Virus record (IMG/VR): IMGVR_UViG_3300028361_000077
Span: 1 to 35,300 of that record
Origin: a virus
Length of the DNA: 35,300 nt
Direction: 5' to 3' (one strand)
A program made the position numbers and the translations under genes. Below are positions 24,107 through 31,268 of this stretch, piece after piece; position 1 is the stretch's first letter, and each line of letters starts with the position of its first letter. The notes beneath the pieces are model-generated. The model was not told the origin of the DNA and did no database searches. It was given only the letters and a program-made list of their open reading frames with translations.

Positions 24107-24208
24107 GAGGGTTTGAGTGGCGGACAGTGAGCCGTAATACCGATTTGGTTAGAACTATCGGATTGAAAGAAAACTAACCCTGCAAGTCAAACCTTGCCTC
24201 ATCCCCTC
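24107..24208 (+). ncRNA. tRNA-like structured RNA with pseudoknot
   Basis: GAGGG (24107-24111) pairs with CCCTC (24204-24208) and TGAG with CTCA inside it, forming an acceptor-like stem. GGC/GCC makes a D-arm-like hairpin. CCGAT/ATCGG (24140-24144 with 24157-24161) is an anticodon-like stem whose 12-base loop holds GGTTAG (24147-24152). That segment can pair with CTAACC (24174-24179) across an A-rich joining strand, making an H-type pseudoknot. GCAAG-TCAAAC-CTTGC (24182-24197) is T-arm-like, but its loop has 6 bases, not 7. GAGTGGCGGA and the 3' part are shared with the RNA at 24536. It is not a normal tRNA. Confidence 0.5.
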
Positions 24209-24228
24209 ACCTTAGTCCTTAATGTATA

Positions 24229-24300
24229 GATGCTGTGTTCCCGCCTGTAGGGTTTTAGACTCAATCATTAGATATTACCTACAGGCGAAAGCACAGCATC
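24229..24300. ncRNA. Long hairpin RNA or DNA element
   Basis: Two perfect helices in line, GATGCTGTG/CACAGCATC (9 bp) and CGCCTGTAGG/CCTACAGGCG (10 bp), are separated by a small internal loop and capped by a 26-base AT-rich loop. No T run follows, so it is not an ordinary terminator. It could be the second domain of the RNA just upstream or a separate element; the strand is open. Confidence 0.5.
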
Positions 24301-24325
24301 ACCTTAATAGATAAGAATAGCGTAT

Positions 24326-24454
24326 ATGAACTACCTAGGATTTATATTTTACATCTGTAACATTGTTTATGCGTTTACGGTGCACAGCGCAGCAATAGGT
24401 ATTATAAATATCTTTGTACCGTTTTCCTTTATTTGGGACACAATGATGAAATAA
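24326..24454 (+). CDS. Small membrane peptide, 42 aa
   Basis: Very hydrophobic short ORF: MNYLGFIFYICNIVYAF and IGIINIFVPFSFIW, two possible membrane helices. An AAGAAT element (24313-24318) lies 7 bases before the ATG, matching the leaderless pattern. It stands between two structured RNA candidates. Function unknown. Confidence 0.5.
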   Translation: MNYLGFIFYICNIVYAFTVHSAAIGIINIFVPFSFIWDTMMK

Positions 24455-24535
24455 AGACCAACACCCTATGGAGCAAACAGAAAAACAACGCAGCACTCAA
24501 CAAAACAAATCTTTCTATAAATGGATAGAAGAAGT

Positions 24536-24705
24536 TGCTGTTGAGTACAGCGCGGAGGAGTGGCGGAATAGGTAGACGCTATTGTTTAAGACATACGTTT
24601 CAATAGTATGTTGTGCAAGGTGACTATACGAGTTGTGTTGTGGTCAGAATCCACTTATTAATACCTCGGCAAATCCTTGCCTCCTCCGCGCTGTACTCAA
24701 CAGCA
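24536..24705 (+). ncRNA. tRNA-Leu(UAA)-like RNA with a 25-bp extended stem
   Basis: The D-arm TGGCGGAATAGGTAGACGC (24561-24579) is that of a tRNA-Leu. Next comes TATTG-TTTAAGA with a UAA anticodon context, but the matching CAATA lies 9 bases too far downstream, leaving a 16-base loop. The T-stem GCAAGG (24615-24620) and CCTTGC (24676-24681) encloses about 55 bases where 7 are expected; the expected TTCAAAT loop is split into T and CAAAT. Acceptor GGAGGAG/CTCCTCC is extended outward to a perfect 25-bp helix (24536-24560 with 24681-24705). It may be an intron-bearing, permuted or repurposed tRNA; no CCA is encoded. Confidence 0.65.
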
Positions 24706-24731
24706 TTTATCAACGTAATTCTATATAGATT

Positions 24732-25172
24732 ATGTCAGACGAAACAACTAACACAGACGTGTCAAAAGCAACGGCTGCTGGCGGAGTAGACGCAGCTCGA
24801 GAACACGCTCAAGCGCAGTCAGCTGCTACTGGTGAAAAGGAAGGTGAAGCTAAAGGAACGCAGGCATTTGAACCGGGGCAAGGTACAAAACGAGAAAGTC
24901 AGGTGTCTACTGACGGAGAAGCTACGACCATTGCAGCACCAGACGCTGCAACTACCGCACCAGACCAAGCTGCAACTGGTACTCAAGACGCACCAGATAC
25001 GGCGAGTGAAGCACGAGCAGAGTACAAAGTACTTACTGGGGTAGAGTACCCACGTGGGACAGCGCACGAAGCTGTTAAAATCCTGAGTCTAACGGATCAA
25101 GAAGCTGGCGAGTTCGCTCCTGGGTTGATTGAAAAGGTAGAACAGGGGGGTACGGGGTCAGACCAAGCGTAG
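24732..25172 (+). CDS. Disordered acidic protein, 146 aa
   Basis: Residues 1-100 are low complexity, rich in Ala, Thr, Asp, Gln and Gly (DAATTAPDQAATGTQDAPD), so probably unstructured. A short folded C-terminal part holds YKVLTGVEYPRGTAHEAVKI and LTDQEAGEFAPGLIEKVEQ. The region around TGxEYP resembles small capsid- or DNA-binding domains, but I cannot name it. It is a single-gene unit with a strong terminator behind it. Confidence 0.65.
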   Translation: MSDETTNTDVSKATAAGGVDAAREHAQAQSAATGEKEGEAKGTQAFEPGQGTKRESQVSTDGEATTIAAPDAATTAPDQAATGTQDAPDTASEARAEYKVLTGVEYPRGTAHEAVKILSLTDQEAGEFAPGLIEKVEQGGTGSDQA

Positions 25173-25192
25173 TTTCAAAGCTCGCAATATAG

Positions 25193-25223
25193 AAATACCG
25201 GGACACATAATCCCGGTATTTTT
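25193..25223. terminator. Rho-independent terminator
   Basis: An 11-bp stem AAATACCGGGA/TCCCGGTATTT with a 7-base loop is followed by TT. It ends the transcript of the disordered acidic protein. Confidence 0.88.
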
Positions 25224-25243
25224 GTTGTCCCCAGCCTACGCTA

Positions 25244-25255
25244 CACGAAAACGTG
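25244..25255. promoter_or_regulatory. Palindromic operator candidate, copy 3
   Basis: CACGAAAACGTG again, in the leader region of the recombination operon. About 70 bases separate it from ATG 25326. They include an AGTAAC/GTTACT inverted repeat and a 15-codon reading frame from 25258 that could be a leader peptide. Confidence 0.6.
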
Positions 25256-25325
25256 CAATGAGTAACGTAATGAGGTACTATAGGAGTAGGTCGATGAGTT
25301 ACTAACTGAATAACTATTAAAAATT

Positions 25326-26078
25326 ATGAGTGAACAAGAAGAAGTTGTTGTATACGATCAAGGTGAAGGTAACGACAAAGCTATTGTTGAGCAAATAAAT
25401 GCACGACTCAACACCGAGCTAGCTGACCCCAAGGTGCTCACTGCACTACTAGCTACTACCTTTGCTGGACTCAAGAGTACAACCCAAGTGAAGCAGGCAC
25501 TGATGGAGGGAATGATTCGAGGGTTCTCCTTCGAGGACTTCCTACACAAGCACGTGTACGCCATTCCCTACGGCGACAAATACTCGCTGGTGACATCTAT
25601 CGACCACGCTCGGAAGCGCGGAATGCGTAACGGAGTAGTAGGTAGCGGAGCACCAGAGTACACGTACACAGACGATAAAAAAACAACGGTGGAGAGCTGC
25701 AGCGTTACTATTAAAAGATTAGTACCCGGGACGAGCCACGTTGGAGAGTTTACCGCAACGGTAGATTTCAAAGAGTACACAACCGGTCGCAACCTCTGGT
25801 CCAGCAAACCAAAGACTATGATCGCGAAGGTAGCTGAAATGCACGCGCTACGGAAAGCCTGCCCGGACGAGCTGGCACAGTACTACTCAGAGGAGGAGAT
25901 GCACAAGGAGACGCAGCAACCAAACCGATGGAGCAAAGCGACGGACAACAGTAAATCATTAAAAATGGGTAGCGTAAAAACAGACAATGCCACATCAAAC
26001 AAAGGTCAAAAAGACCAGAAAAACAAAGAAGCTGAAGAGGGAGAACCTGATGCCGCTGGTATCGACGAGGAGAGTTAA
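25326..26078 (+). CDS. recT: RecT-like single-strand annealing protein
   Basis: 250 aa. The core matches the RecT/Bet family: QALMEGMIRGFSFEDFLHKH, AIPYGDKYSLVTSIDHARKR, then the family signature KTMIAKVAEMHALRKACPDE. It would coat single strands and anneal them during recombination or concatemer formation. After residue 195 the chain is polar and disordered (Lys, Asn, Glu, Asp). The gene overlaps the nuclease-motor gene by 29 bases, as RecT usually pairs with an exonuclease gene. Confidence 0.88.
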   Translation: MSEQEEVVVYDQGEGNDKAIVEQINARLNTELADPKVLTALLATTFAGLKSTTQVKQALMEGMIRGFSFEDFLHKHVYAIPYGDKYSLVTSIDHARKRGMRNGVVGSGAPEYTYTDDKKTTVESCSVTIKRLVPGTSHVGEFTATVDFKEYTTGRNLWSSKPKTMIAKVAEMHALRKACPDELAQYYSEEEMHKETQQPNRWSKATDNSKSLKMGSVKTDNATSNKGQKDQKNKEAEEGEPDAAGIDEES

Positions 26079-28017
26079 ACAGGTCGACGACTTTCCGGTA
26101 GATCACCTCTCTTCTAGCTCACTGGTAAAGTTCGGATCTAACCCGGTAATGTTTAAGATAAACGAGATCCAGGGCGAGTACATTGAATGCCTAAGTAGCG
26201 CCAAGAGTGTGCTCGGGCAGGGATTCCACAAAGCGATGGAAGCGTACTATTTTGGTACGGAGAACCATCCAGTAACTACCGAGGGTGAAGCGCTCGAGCT
26301 TGGTCTGAACGTCGGCATGGACTTCCTGAAGATGTACAACGACGGATTCATTGACTACAACAAGCAGATACCAAATAAACAGAAACTGTTTGACAAGTTT
26401 ACGTTCCTATACAGCCACTACGTGAAAGAGAAAGGCTGGGATTGCGGAGAGGAGGCGTTATACGCTGAGCACCTGATGAAGTACACAGTGGCGCTGAAAT
26501 GGCGCGGAGAGGACTTGCTACTACCAGTACCGCTCAAAGGATACACCGACAAGATATTCCGAAAGGACGGACTGCTGAAAATTAAAGACTACAAAACGGT
26601 GGCAGCATTCACCGACCTGGAGAAAATAGACGGAGCTAAAATGCTCGCAGCCGTAACGTACTACCTGCTGGTGTACGCAGAGACCGGAGAAGAACCGTAC
26701 AGTATCGTATACGAAGAGGTGAAGCACACGCTCAACCGCGACGGTGGCAGCCAGATTCAAACGTACGAGATAGTATTTGCAGACCACGATCTATACTTCG
26801 ACTTCTTCTTTCGATACTACGGAGACGTTGTCCGGGGGCTGAATGGAGAGATGGTATATGTACCCAACGTATACACGCTATTCGATAACGAGGTATCGCT
26901 AGTAGCGTATATCAACAAGTTGGACGTAGACGAGGAGGCAGCAAAGCTGATGAAAAAGCACCGCGTCAGTAATATCACCGACGTACTGCGAAAGCGCACG
27001 CAAAAGACCAAAAACGTCCACAAGTTCATGGAGACAGCAGCAAAGCAATTTACTAGCGCACAAGCAATAAACTACGAGGACATGAAAGACCACGACAAAA
27101 TCAAAACCAAGATGATGGAGCATGGCATGATGCTGGACTTCGAACAGAAGGTAGAGGGAGACACGGTAGACCTGTACCGATACAACCCGTCGATTGGATT
27201 GGCTATGAAACGAGTGAAGAACTACGTGCCGGACATCGAACAGGTACTAGGAAAAGACAAGGTTCGTATTCTAGCTCCCGAGCCAGGTACTAACTACGTG
27301 ACGTTCGAAGTACCACGTACCAAGCGAACGTTCCCGGCGCTACCAAAGCACAACAAGACCTTTGAGCTGGCTATTGGAAACACCACCACGGGTGAGTCCT
27401 GTCGGTACGACGTACGAGAAGCCCCGCACATGCTAGTAGCTGGATCTACTGGGGGAGGTAAATCGTACTTCCTGAATAACATCATCCGCCAGCTGATAGA
27501 AACGCCAAACGTAGACCTGCACCTCTTTGACCCGAAGCGAGTAGAGCTGACGCAATTCAAAGCCGACGCAAAGGAATACAAGAATACTCCACAGGGCATT
27601 CTAGAGAGCCTGCAGGAGCTGAAAAAGGAGATGGACAAACGCTACATAATGATGGAAAAGGAAGGTGCTCGACACATACGCGACGTTAAAAAGCTCCGGT
27701 ATAAATTCATCATCATCGACGAGTTTGCCGAGCTATCGATGGGAGGAGAGGTTGGATCATATATAAAATCTATAGCGCAGCTGGGACGAGCAGCAGGAAT
27801 GCACCTGATAATCGCTACGCAGCGAGCTTCCTCTAAAATCATCGACGGAGATATCAAGGTAAACTTCCCTACGAAAGTAGTATTCAAAATGAGTAAAAAG
27901 GTCGACAGTCAGGTGATGCTAGACGAAACTGGAGCTGAGAAGCTATTAGGTAAAGGAGACATGCTCTTTGCTGCAGACGGTAGTGAGATGATTCGACTCC
28001 AAGGATACGACAATTAA
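26050..28017 (+). CDS. RecB-type nuclease fused to an FtsK-type DNA motor
   Basis: 655 aa from ATG 26050; an in-frame ATG at 25987 lies deep in recT. Residues 1-245 form a PD-(D/E)XK nuclease of the RecB/Cas4 kind: GFHKAMEAY (His60), GYTDKIF (Asp167), KIKDYKTV (Asp180, Lys182). The usual Gln before the Tyr motif is replaced (LAAVTYYLL). Residues 290-350 are a helical linker. From 355 on is a full FtsK/SpoIIIE motor: the beta region with VRILAPEPGTNYVTFEVP, PHMLVAGSTGGGKS (Walker A, Lys471), FIIIDEFAELS (Walker B, Asp557-Glu558), HLIIATQRAS, and DETGAEKLLGKGDML. No membrane part or gamma domain. It would pump and trim double-stranded DNA for RecT. Confidence 0.9.
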   Translation: MPLVSTRRVKQVDDFPVDHLSSSSLVKFGSNPVMFKINEIQGEYIECLSSAKSVLGQGFHKAMEAYYFGTENHPVTTEGEALELGLNVGMDFLKMYNDGFIDYNKQIPNKQKLFDKFTFLYSHYVKEKGWDCGEEALYAEHLMKYTVALKWRGEDLLLPVPLKGYTDKIFRKDGLLKIKDYKTVAAFTDLEKIDGAKMLAAVTYYLLVYAETGEEPYSIVYEEVKHTLNRDGGSQIQTYEIVFADHDLYFDFFFRYYGDVVRGLNGEMVYVPNVYTLFDNEVSLVAYINKLDVDEEAAKLMKKHRVSNITDVLRKRTQKTKNVHKFMETAAKQFTSAQAINYEDMKDHDKIKTKMMEHGMMLDFEQKVEGDTVDLYRYNPSIGLAMKRVKNYVPDIEQVLGKDKVRILAPEPGTNYVTFEVPRTKRTFPALPKHNKTFELAIGNTTTGESCRYDVREAPHMLVAGSTGGGKSYFLNNIIRQLIETPNVDLHLFDPKRVELTQFKADAKEYKNTPQGILESLQELKKEMDKRYIMMEKEGARHIRDVKKLRYKFIIIDEFAELSMGGEVGSYIKSIAQLGRAAGMHLIIATQRASSKIIDGDIKVNFPTKVVFKMSKKVDSQVMLDETGAEKLLGKGDMLFAADGSEMIRLQGYDN

Positions 28018-28024
28018 CAAAACC

Positions 28025-28243
28025 ATGAAAAAAGAAATATTTGTAACAAATCAAGCGACGGTGGATACCTACGGAAAGCTCTCAATTCGGATGGGTGAAG
28101 ACAAAGCAAAAGAGCTTCTGAGAATAGTAGGAATAAACCACGAGGGAATTGGAGCCATGTACAACGTTCTAGATGAAGACGGTATTCACCTTGAGGTATC
28201 TGTATCAGTAGTAGGGAAGCTAGTAGGAGAAAATCATGTATAA
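28025..28243 (+). CDS. Small hypothetical protein, 72 aa
   Basis: Unrecognised. Starts MKKEIFVTNQATVDTYGK; alpha/beta pattern with DKAKELLRIVGINHEG and a C-terminal strand LEVSVSVVGKLVG. It follows the nuclease-motor gene by 7 bases and overlaps the next gene by 8, so it belongs to the same operon. Confidence 0.6.
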   Translation: MKKEIFVTNQATVDTYGKLSIRMGEDKAKELLRIVGINHEGIGAMYNVLDEDGIHLEVSVSVVGKLVGENHV

Positions 28244-28433
28244 AAACGTCAAAGTAAACCACAAAGGACAAAGGCTAGCTAAAGCGAAGTGCCTGGACTG
28301 CCGATGGGTAACTGCATTTCAAAAAGTAGCTGAGGATGCCAATAAACACTGCAAAGAAACTGGGCACACGGTATCTGTAGAAAAGAAAATTGTTTACGAA
28401 TTAACCCCAAAACAAAACTATGAAGAAGCCTGA
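28236..28433 (+). CDS. Zinc-finger-like small protein, 65 aa
   Basis: Contains CLDCRWVT and, after a helix, HCKETGHTV: a Cys2-His2-like arrangement (C-x2-C, then His and His on a helix) that can bind one zinc ion. Such small fingers may touch DNA or RNA. It overlaps both neighbours by 8 and 14 bases, which supports coupling in the recombination-replication operon. Confidence 0.65.
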   Translation: MYKNVKVNHKGQRLAKAKCLDCRWVTAFQKVAEDANKHCKETGHTVSVEKKIVYELTPKQNYEEA

Positions 28434-28749
28434 ACAGCTAGCTGGACTCGAGGAGATGCTCTGCCGAGCCGCTAATATTAAAGTAGCAAGCCTGAAATCG
28501 CCCTCTAAGGTGCAAAAGATAGTAGATGTACGCCATACGCTATGGTGTATAGCATACGACCACCTGGGGCTAGCGTACGCCCAAATAGCCTTGTATTACA
28601 ACCGAGACGCAACCGCTATTATGTACGGCGCGAAACGTATGCGCGGATCACAGCTGGTGAGTACTGTAATAGTAAACATTCGAGCTAAAAAACCAGAGCT
28701 ATTAGAGAACGTACTCAAAGAGCCGGGTGATGATTGGGGAGAGATATAG
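28420..28749 (+). CDS. DnaA domain IV-like protein, 109 aa
   Basis: Residues 25-80 match the C-terminal DNA-binding domain of DnaA: VQKIVDVRHTLWCIAYDHLG, then LAYAQIALYYNRDATAIMYG and AKRM. In DnaA this helix-turn-helix reads DnaA boxes. No AAA+ part is present, so the protein cannot unwind by itself; it may bind the phage origin or host DnaA boxes. It stands just before the replication initiator gene. Confidence 0.78.
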   Translation: MKKPEQLAGLEEMLCRAANIKVASLKSPSKVQKIVDVRHTLWCIAYDHLGLAYAQIALYYNRDATAIMYGAKRMRGSQLVSTVIVNIRAKKPELLENVLKEPGDDWGEI

Positions 28750-28792
28750 ACAGGTTGTCCCCTTGCACGCTGGGGATACAGTATCTAGACAA

Positions 28793-28809
28793 TGGTATCG
28801 TGTAAACGT
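28793..28809 (+). promoter_or_regulatory. Shared promoter motif, copy 1
   Basis: TGGTATCGTGTAAACGT; the same 17 bases except one occur at 33723-33739. Both copies lie 21-24 bases before the start of a gene. A second -10-like CATAAT (28824-28829) follows, 4 bases before ATG 28834. The motif may be an alternative promoter type for a middle or early class. Confidence 0.5.
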
Positions 28810-28833
28810 GTATTACCAACTAACATAATTGCT

Positions 28834-29712
28834 ATGGCAAACAGACGGATGGTCTCTCAGGACATCATAAATACTGACGTATTTCTCACGATGCCCACTA
28901 GTAGCCAAGCGCTATATTTCCACCTGATAATGCGCGCAGACGATGATGGTTTTGTACAGCCGATAACTGTACTGCGATCAGTAGGGTCGCAAGAGGACGA
29001 TCTAAAAATACTCCTCGCAAAAAGGTATATATTATCATTTGAAAGCGGGGTGGTGGTGGTAAAACATTGGCTGATACACAACCTGATTCGAGCTGATATG
29101 TACAAGGAGACGACCTACTTAAAAGAAAAACAAACGCTCGGTTTGAACGAGTACGGAGCGTACACAGAACTGCGTGACGGGGTATCTGAAATCAACAAGA
29201 TTGAAGCCCCTGCATGGCTCAAAAAGCGTAGGAAAACAAAGCCAGAATCAGTGTGTACCGACATCGGTACACAATCGGTACATAGGTTAGGTAAGGTTAG
29301 GTTAGGTAAGGTTAGTGAACCTGCACCGGCTAAAGCCGTCGCGAAGGCAGCTCCAAAACCTGCAAAAAAGAAAAAACCTATCGACCCGGACAAGTACGCT
29401 GAGGGATACGAAGTAGATCCTATCCACGTAGCTGAAATTATAAAAGCGTTTGAAACGGTCGACCCCAAGAACAAGCAGTACTACGGAAACACCAGCCAAC
29501 GCAAAGCAGCCGCTTTCCTGATCGGTGAGTACACCCTCGAGCAAGTTCTGAAACGCATCGAGTTTCTACCCAAGAGCAACAAGATGCCGTACTTCCCCAA
29601 TATCACCACCGCTTGCCAACTGCGAGATAACTGGGTAAGACTGGGTGACGCGGTAGAAAGGTACAGGGCGCAGCACGCTGAGAAAAACAAAAAAGCTAAA
29701 GTAGCATTCTAA
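28834..29712 (+). CDS. Replication initiator, DnaD-type phage protein
   Basis: 292 aa. The N-terminal winged-helix region is typical of phage replication proteins: MANRRMVSQDIINTDVFL, then SSQALYFHLIMRADDDGF. A linker with RLGKVRLGKVS (about residues 151-161) is encoded by DNA repeats. The C-terminal part has a basic Lys/Pro/Ala stretch and a helical domain. It should bind the origin and help load a helicase. ATG 28834 is chosen over ATG 28792, whose extra 14 codons fall in the promoter motif. Confidence 0.82.
   Translation: MANRRMVSQDIINTDVFLTMPTSSQALYFHLIMRADDDGFVQPITVLRSVGSQEDDLKILLAKRYILSFESGVVVVKHWLIHNLIRADMYKETTYLKEKQTLGLNEYGAYTELRDGVSEINKIEAPAWLKKRRKTKPESVCTDIGTQSVHRLGKVRLGKVSEPAPAKAVAKAAPKPAKKKKPIDPDKYAEGYEVDPIHVAEIIKAFETVDPKNKQYYGNTSQRKAAAFLIGEYTLEQVLKRIEFLPKSNKMPYFPNITTACQLRDNWVRLGDAVERYRAQHAEKNKKAKVAF
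29255..29315. other. Candidate replication origin (iterons inside the initiator gene)
   Basis: GTACCGA-CA-TCGGTAC (29255-29270) is a 16-base inverted repeat. TCGGTACA occurs twice with an 11-base period (29264-29271, 29275-29282). AGGTTAGGTAAGGTT then follows as two exact tandem 15-base copies (29284-29313). This is the layout of an iteron origin placed in the initiator gene, as in lambda O. The tandem part encodes RLGKV twice. Confidence 0.65.
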
Positions 29713-29718
29713 TCTAAA

Positions 29719-30144
29719 ATGAAAACATCAAAATATAAAATCAAAATCGTTTGCGGGTACCGGAAGGATCAGGAGTTTACGATAGACGCTAACGAAGCGC
29801 ATAAAGCTTTCTACCTTTTTGAGAATACCGACGAGCGTGGAACGTTTCAAAACGGACTGGCTATAAAAGGCTCGGACATACAGCGAATAGAACCTGACTA
29901 TAACGCGACCGCCGGGTACAACACTGACCACCGGCTTACTGGCGAGGACATGAAAGAGCTGGCTGGCAACGGTACGGTGACAAAAATGCAGGGCATCTTG
30001 GTAGCAGCAAAGGAAATAGCCAGGCTCGGTATACCAGAGGATCTAGCAACCCCGATGCATACGCTCCTGGTAGAGAAATACCCGCAGATTGCTCTGCGCG
30101 GAGGGAGTACGTTTGCTCAGAAGGTAATCGAAAGTAAAAAGTAA
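29719..30144 (+). CDS. Hypothetical protein, 141 aa
   Basis: Unrecognised. A beta-rich first half (KYKIKIVCGYRKDQEFTIDA), NGLAIKGSDIQRIEPDYN, then a helical second half with LVAAKEIARLGIPEDLA. It follows the initiator by 6 bases and precedes the next gene by 1, so it belongs to the replication operon; a helper role in replication is inference. Confidence 0.65.
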   Translation: MKTSKYKIKIVCGYRKDQEFTIDANEAHKAFYLFENTDERGTFQNGLAIKGSDIQRIEPDYNATAGYNTDHRLTGEDMKELAGNGTVTKMQGILVAAKEIARLGIPEDLATPMHTLLVEKYPQIALRGGSTFAQKVIESKK

Positions 30145-30145
30145 T

Positions 30146-30523
30146 ATGGCAAAAGATAAACAAATCATCACCCTAGCAACCGGCGAGCAGCTCAAGGGGC
30201 GAGCAGCCAAGGTGTATACCGTGCTAGAGGAGAGACCACACGCGCGCAACAACGACTGGACGCTGATGGCTTGCTACATTCTGAAATACTACTCCAAGCT
30301 GCTATTTACCGACGCGGACGGCGACTGGTGCATAAAGCTCAAGAACCTGAAGCTACTATGTAGCTGGCAATCCATTCGACTATCCCGGCAGATCATACAA
30401 AACGTCCACGGATTGTTAGTACCGACCGACCCCAAGGTGATGAGGGTGCGAAAGATTAAAGAGAAGAATATCAAAGACGCGGAGTGGAGAGAGGCAGTTA
30501 GTAACCCAATGTATAAAAATTAA
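30146..30523 (+). CDS. Hypothetical protein, 125 aa, possible winged helix
   Basis: Helical protein with LKGRAAKVYTVLEERPHARN, WTLMACYILKYYSKLL, and a basic C-terminal half with LLVPTDPKVMRVRKIKEKN. The pattern fits a winged-helix regulator or replication accessory protein, but I cannot name the family. It lies in the replication operon. Confidence 0.65.
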   Translation: MAKDKQIITLATGEQLKGRAAKVYTVLEERPHARNNDWTLMACYILKYYSKLLFTDADGDWCIKLKNLKLLCSWQSIRLSRQIIQNVHGLLVPTDPKVMRVRKIKEKNIKDAEWREAVSNPMYKN

Positions 30524-30524
30524 A

Positions 30525-30821
30525 ATGAAACGTGAAACAAAATACTGGTATATCTGGAGCAACGAACACATGGCTTGGTGGAAATCAAACCGTAGAGGAT
30601 ATTCAAAAGATAAAAACCACGCGGGAGTATATAGCACTGAGGAAGCATACAAAATAGTGAAGGGGGCGAACGAGTACCAGTACGCGGATAACGTCCCTAA
30701 CGAAGCGATGATTCCGATGTACGAATTCAAACACATAGACGACCACGAGTGTTGCGACGGAGAGTGTAACCACGACGACTGTTGCGGAAAGGTAGAAGCC
30801 AATTGTCCACTAACTAGATAA
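30525..30821 (+). CDS. Hypothetical protein with Cys/His-rich tail, 98 aa
   Basis: An N-terminal Trp/Tyr-rich part (YWYIWSNEHMAWWKSNRRGY, then STEEAYKIVKGAN) is followed by a C-terminal stretch dense in Cys, His, Asp and Glu (HECCDGECNHDDCCG), a probable metal-binding site. Such proteins occur in many phages without known function. It starts 1 base after the previous gene. Confidence 0.65.
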   Translation: MKRETKYWYIWSNEHMAWWKSNRRGYSKDKNHAGVYSTEEAYKIVKGANEYQYADNVPNEAMIPMYEFKHIDDHECCDGECNHDDCCGKVEANCPLTR

Positions 30822-30824
30822 AAA

Positions 30825-31268
30825 ATGAAAACAGAAATGCAACAACTTAAAGAAAACGCTGATAGAGAAAAAGCGAAGGAGACCCTGTCAGAAATTGGAA
30901 AGTATATGGACGACCTGCTGACCCAAATGCGCGAGGGACACGCACTACACAGACGTTCATCAAAGTTAGAAATGGCGGCACTCGGTACGATAATACTGAC
31001 GCTATTCTTTGCTGAGGAGTTAATTCATGATCTAGCCTTTCTGCTTTTTTTACTAACGGCGTTTCGTAACTGGGCTTATATATATCCAAAGGTGGTGCGT
31101 GCCAGCTATGAGTTCGACGGCTGTATCCGGACACTTGAGATATTGGGTATGCTTGACCGGGGAGATAAACACCGGCGCAAAAGCAAACGATATCGCCAGA
31201 GCTGGATAGCTGCAGCCTGGGCGCGCGCCAAACCAGACTTTATCAAAGGTAAACACCAAAGAGTATGA
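30825..31268 (+). CDS. Membrane protein, 147 aa
   Basis: Charged helical N-terminus (about 45 residues), then one or two hydrophobic segments (LEMAALGTIILTLFFAEELI and a following LAFLLFLLTAF), then a basic C-terminal cytoplasmic tail rich in Arg and Lys. Unrecognised. It overlaps the next gene by 4 bases. Confidence 0.6.
   Translation: MKTEMQQLKENADREKAKETLSEIGKYMDDLLTQMREGHALHRRSSKLEMAALGTIILTLFFAEELIHDLAFLLFLLTAFRNWAYIYPKVVRASYEFDGCIRTLEILGMLDRGDKHRRKSKRYRQSWIAAAWARAKPDFIKGKHQRV

Noticed and set aside
24468-24575. Short ORF of 35 aa starting MEQTEKQRSTQQ
   Set aside because: Its second half is the left arm and D-arm of the tRNA-Leu-like RNA, which explains the sequence better. It might still be a peptide encoded on the same transcript.
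24554-24688. Ordinary functional tRNA-Leu
   Set aside because: The anticodon loop and T-loop are far too large and no CCA is encoded, so it is listed as a tRNA-like RNA.
22980-25325. Lysogeny control region
   Set aside because: Operator-like palindromes exist, but no integrase, CI/Cro-type gene pair or att site was found.
25987-26049. Longer start of the nuclease-motor gene
   Set aside because: This would add 21 Lys-rich residues lying inside recT; ATG 26050 begins a family-like N-terminus.
28792-28833. Longer start of the replication initiator
   Set aside because: The extra 14 codons coincide with the shared promoter motif; ATG 28834 gives the family's usual N-terminus.
29284-29313. CRISPR array
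   Set aside because: Only two 15-base adjacent copies with no spacers, in frame within a gene.
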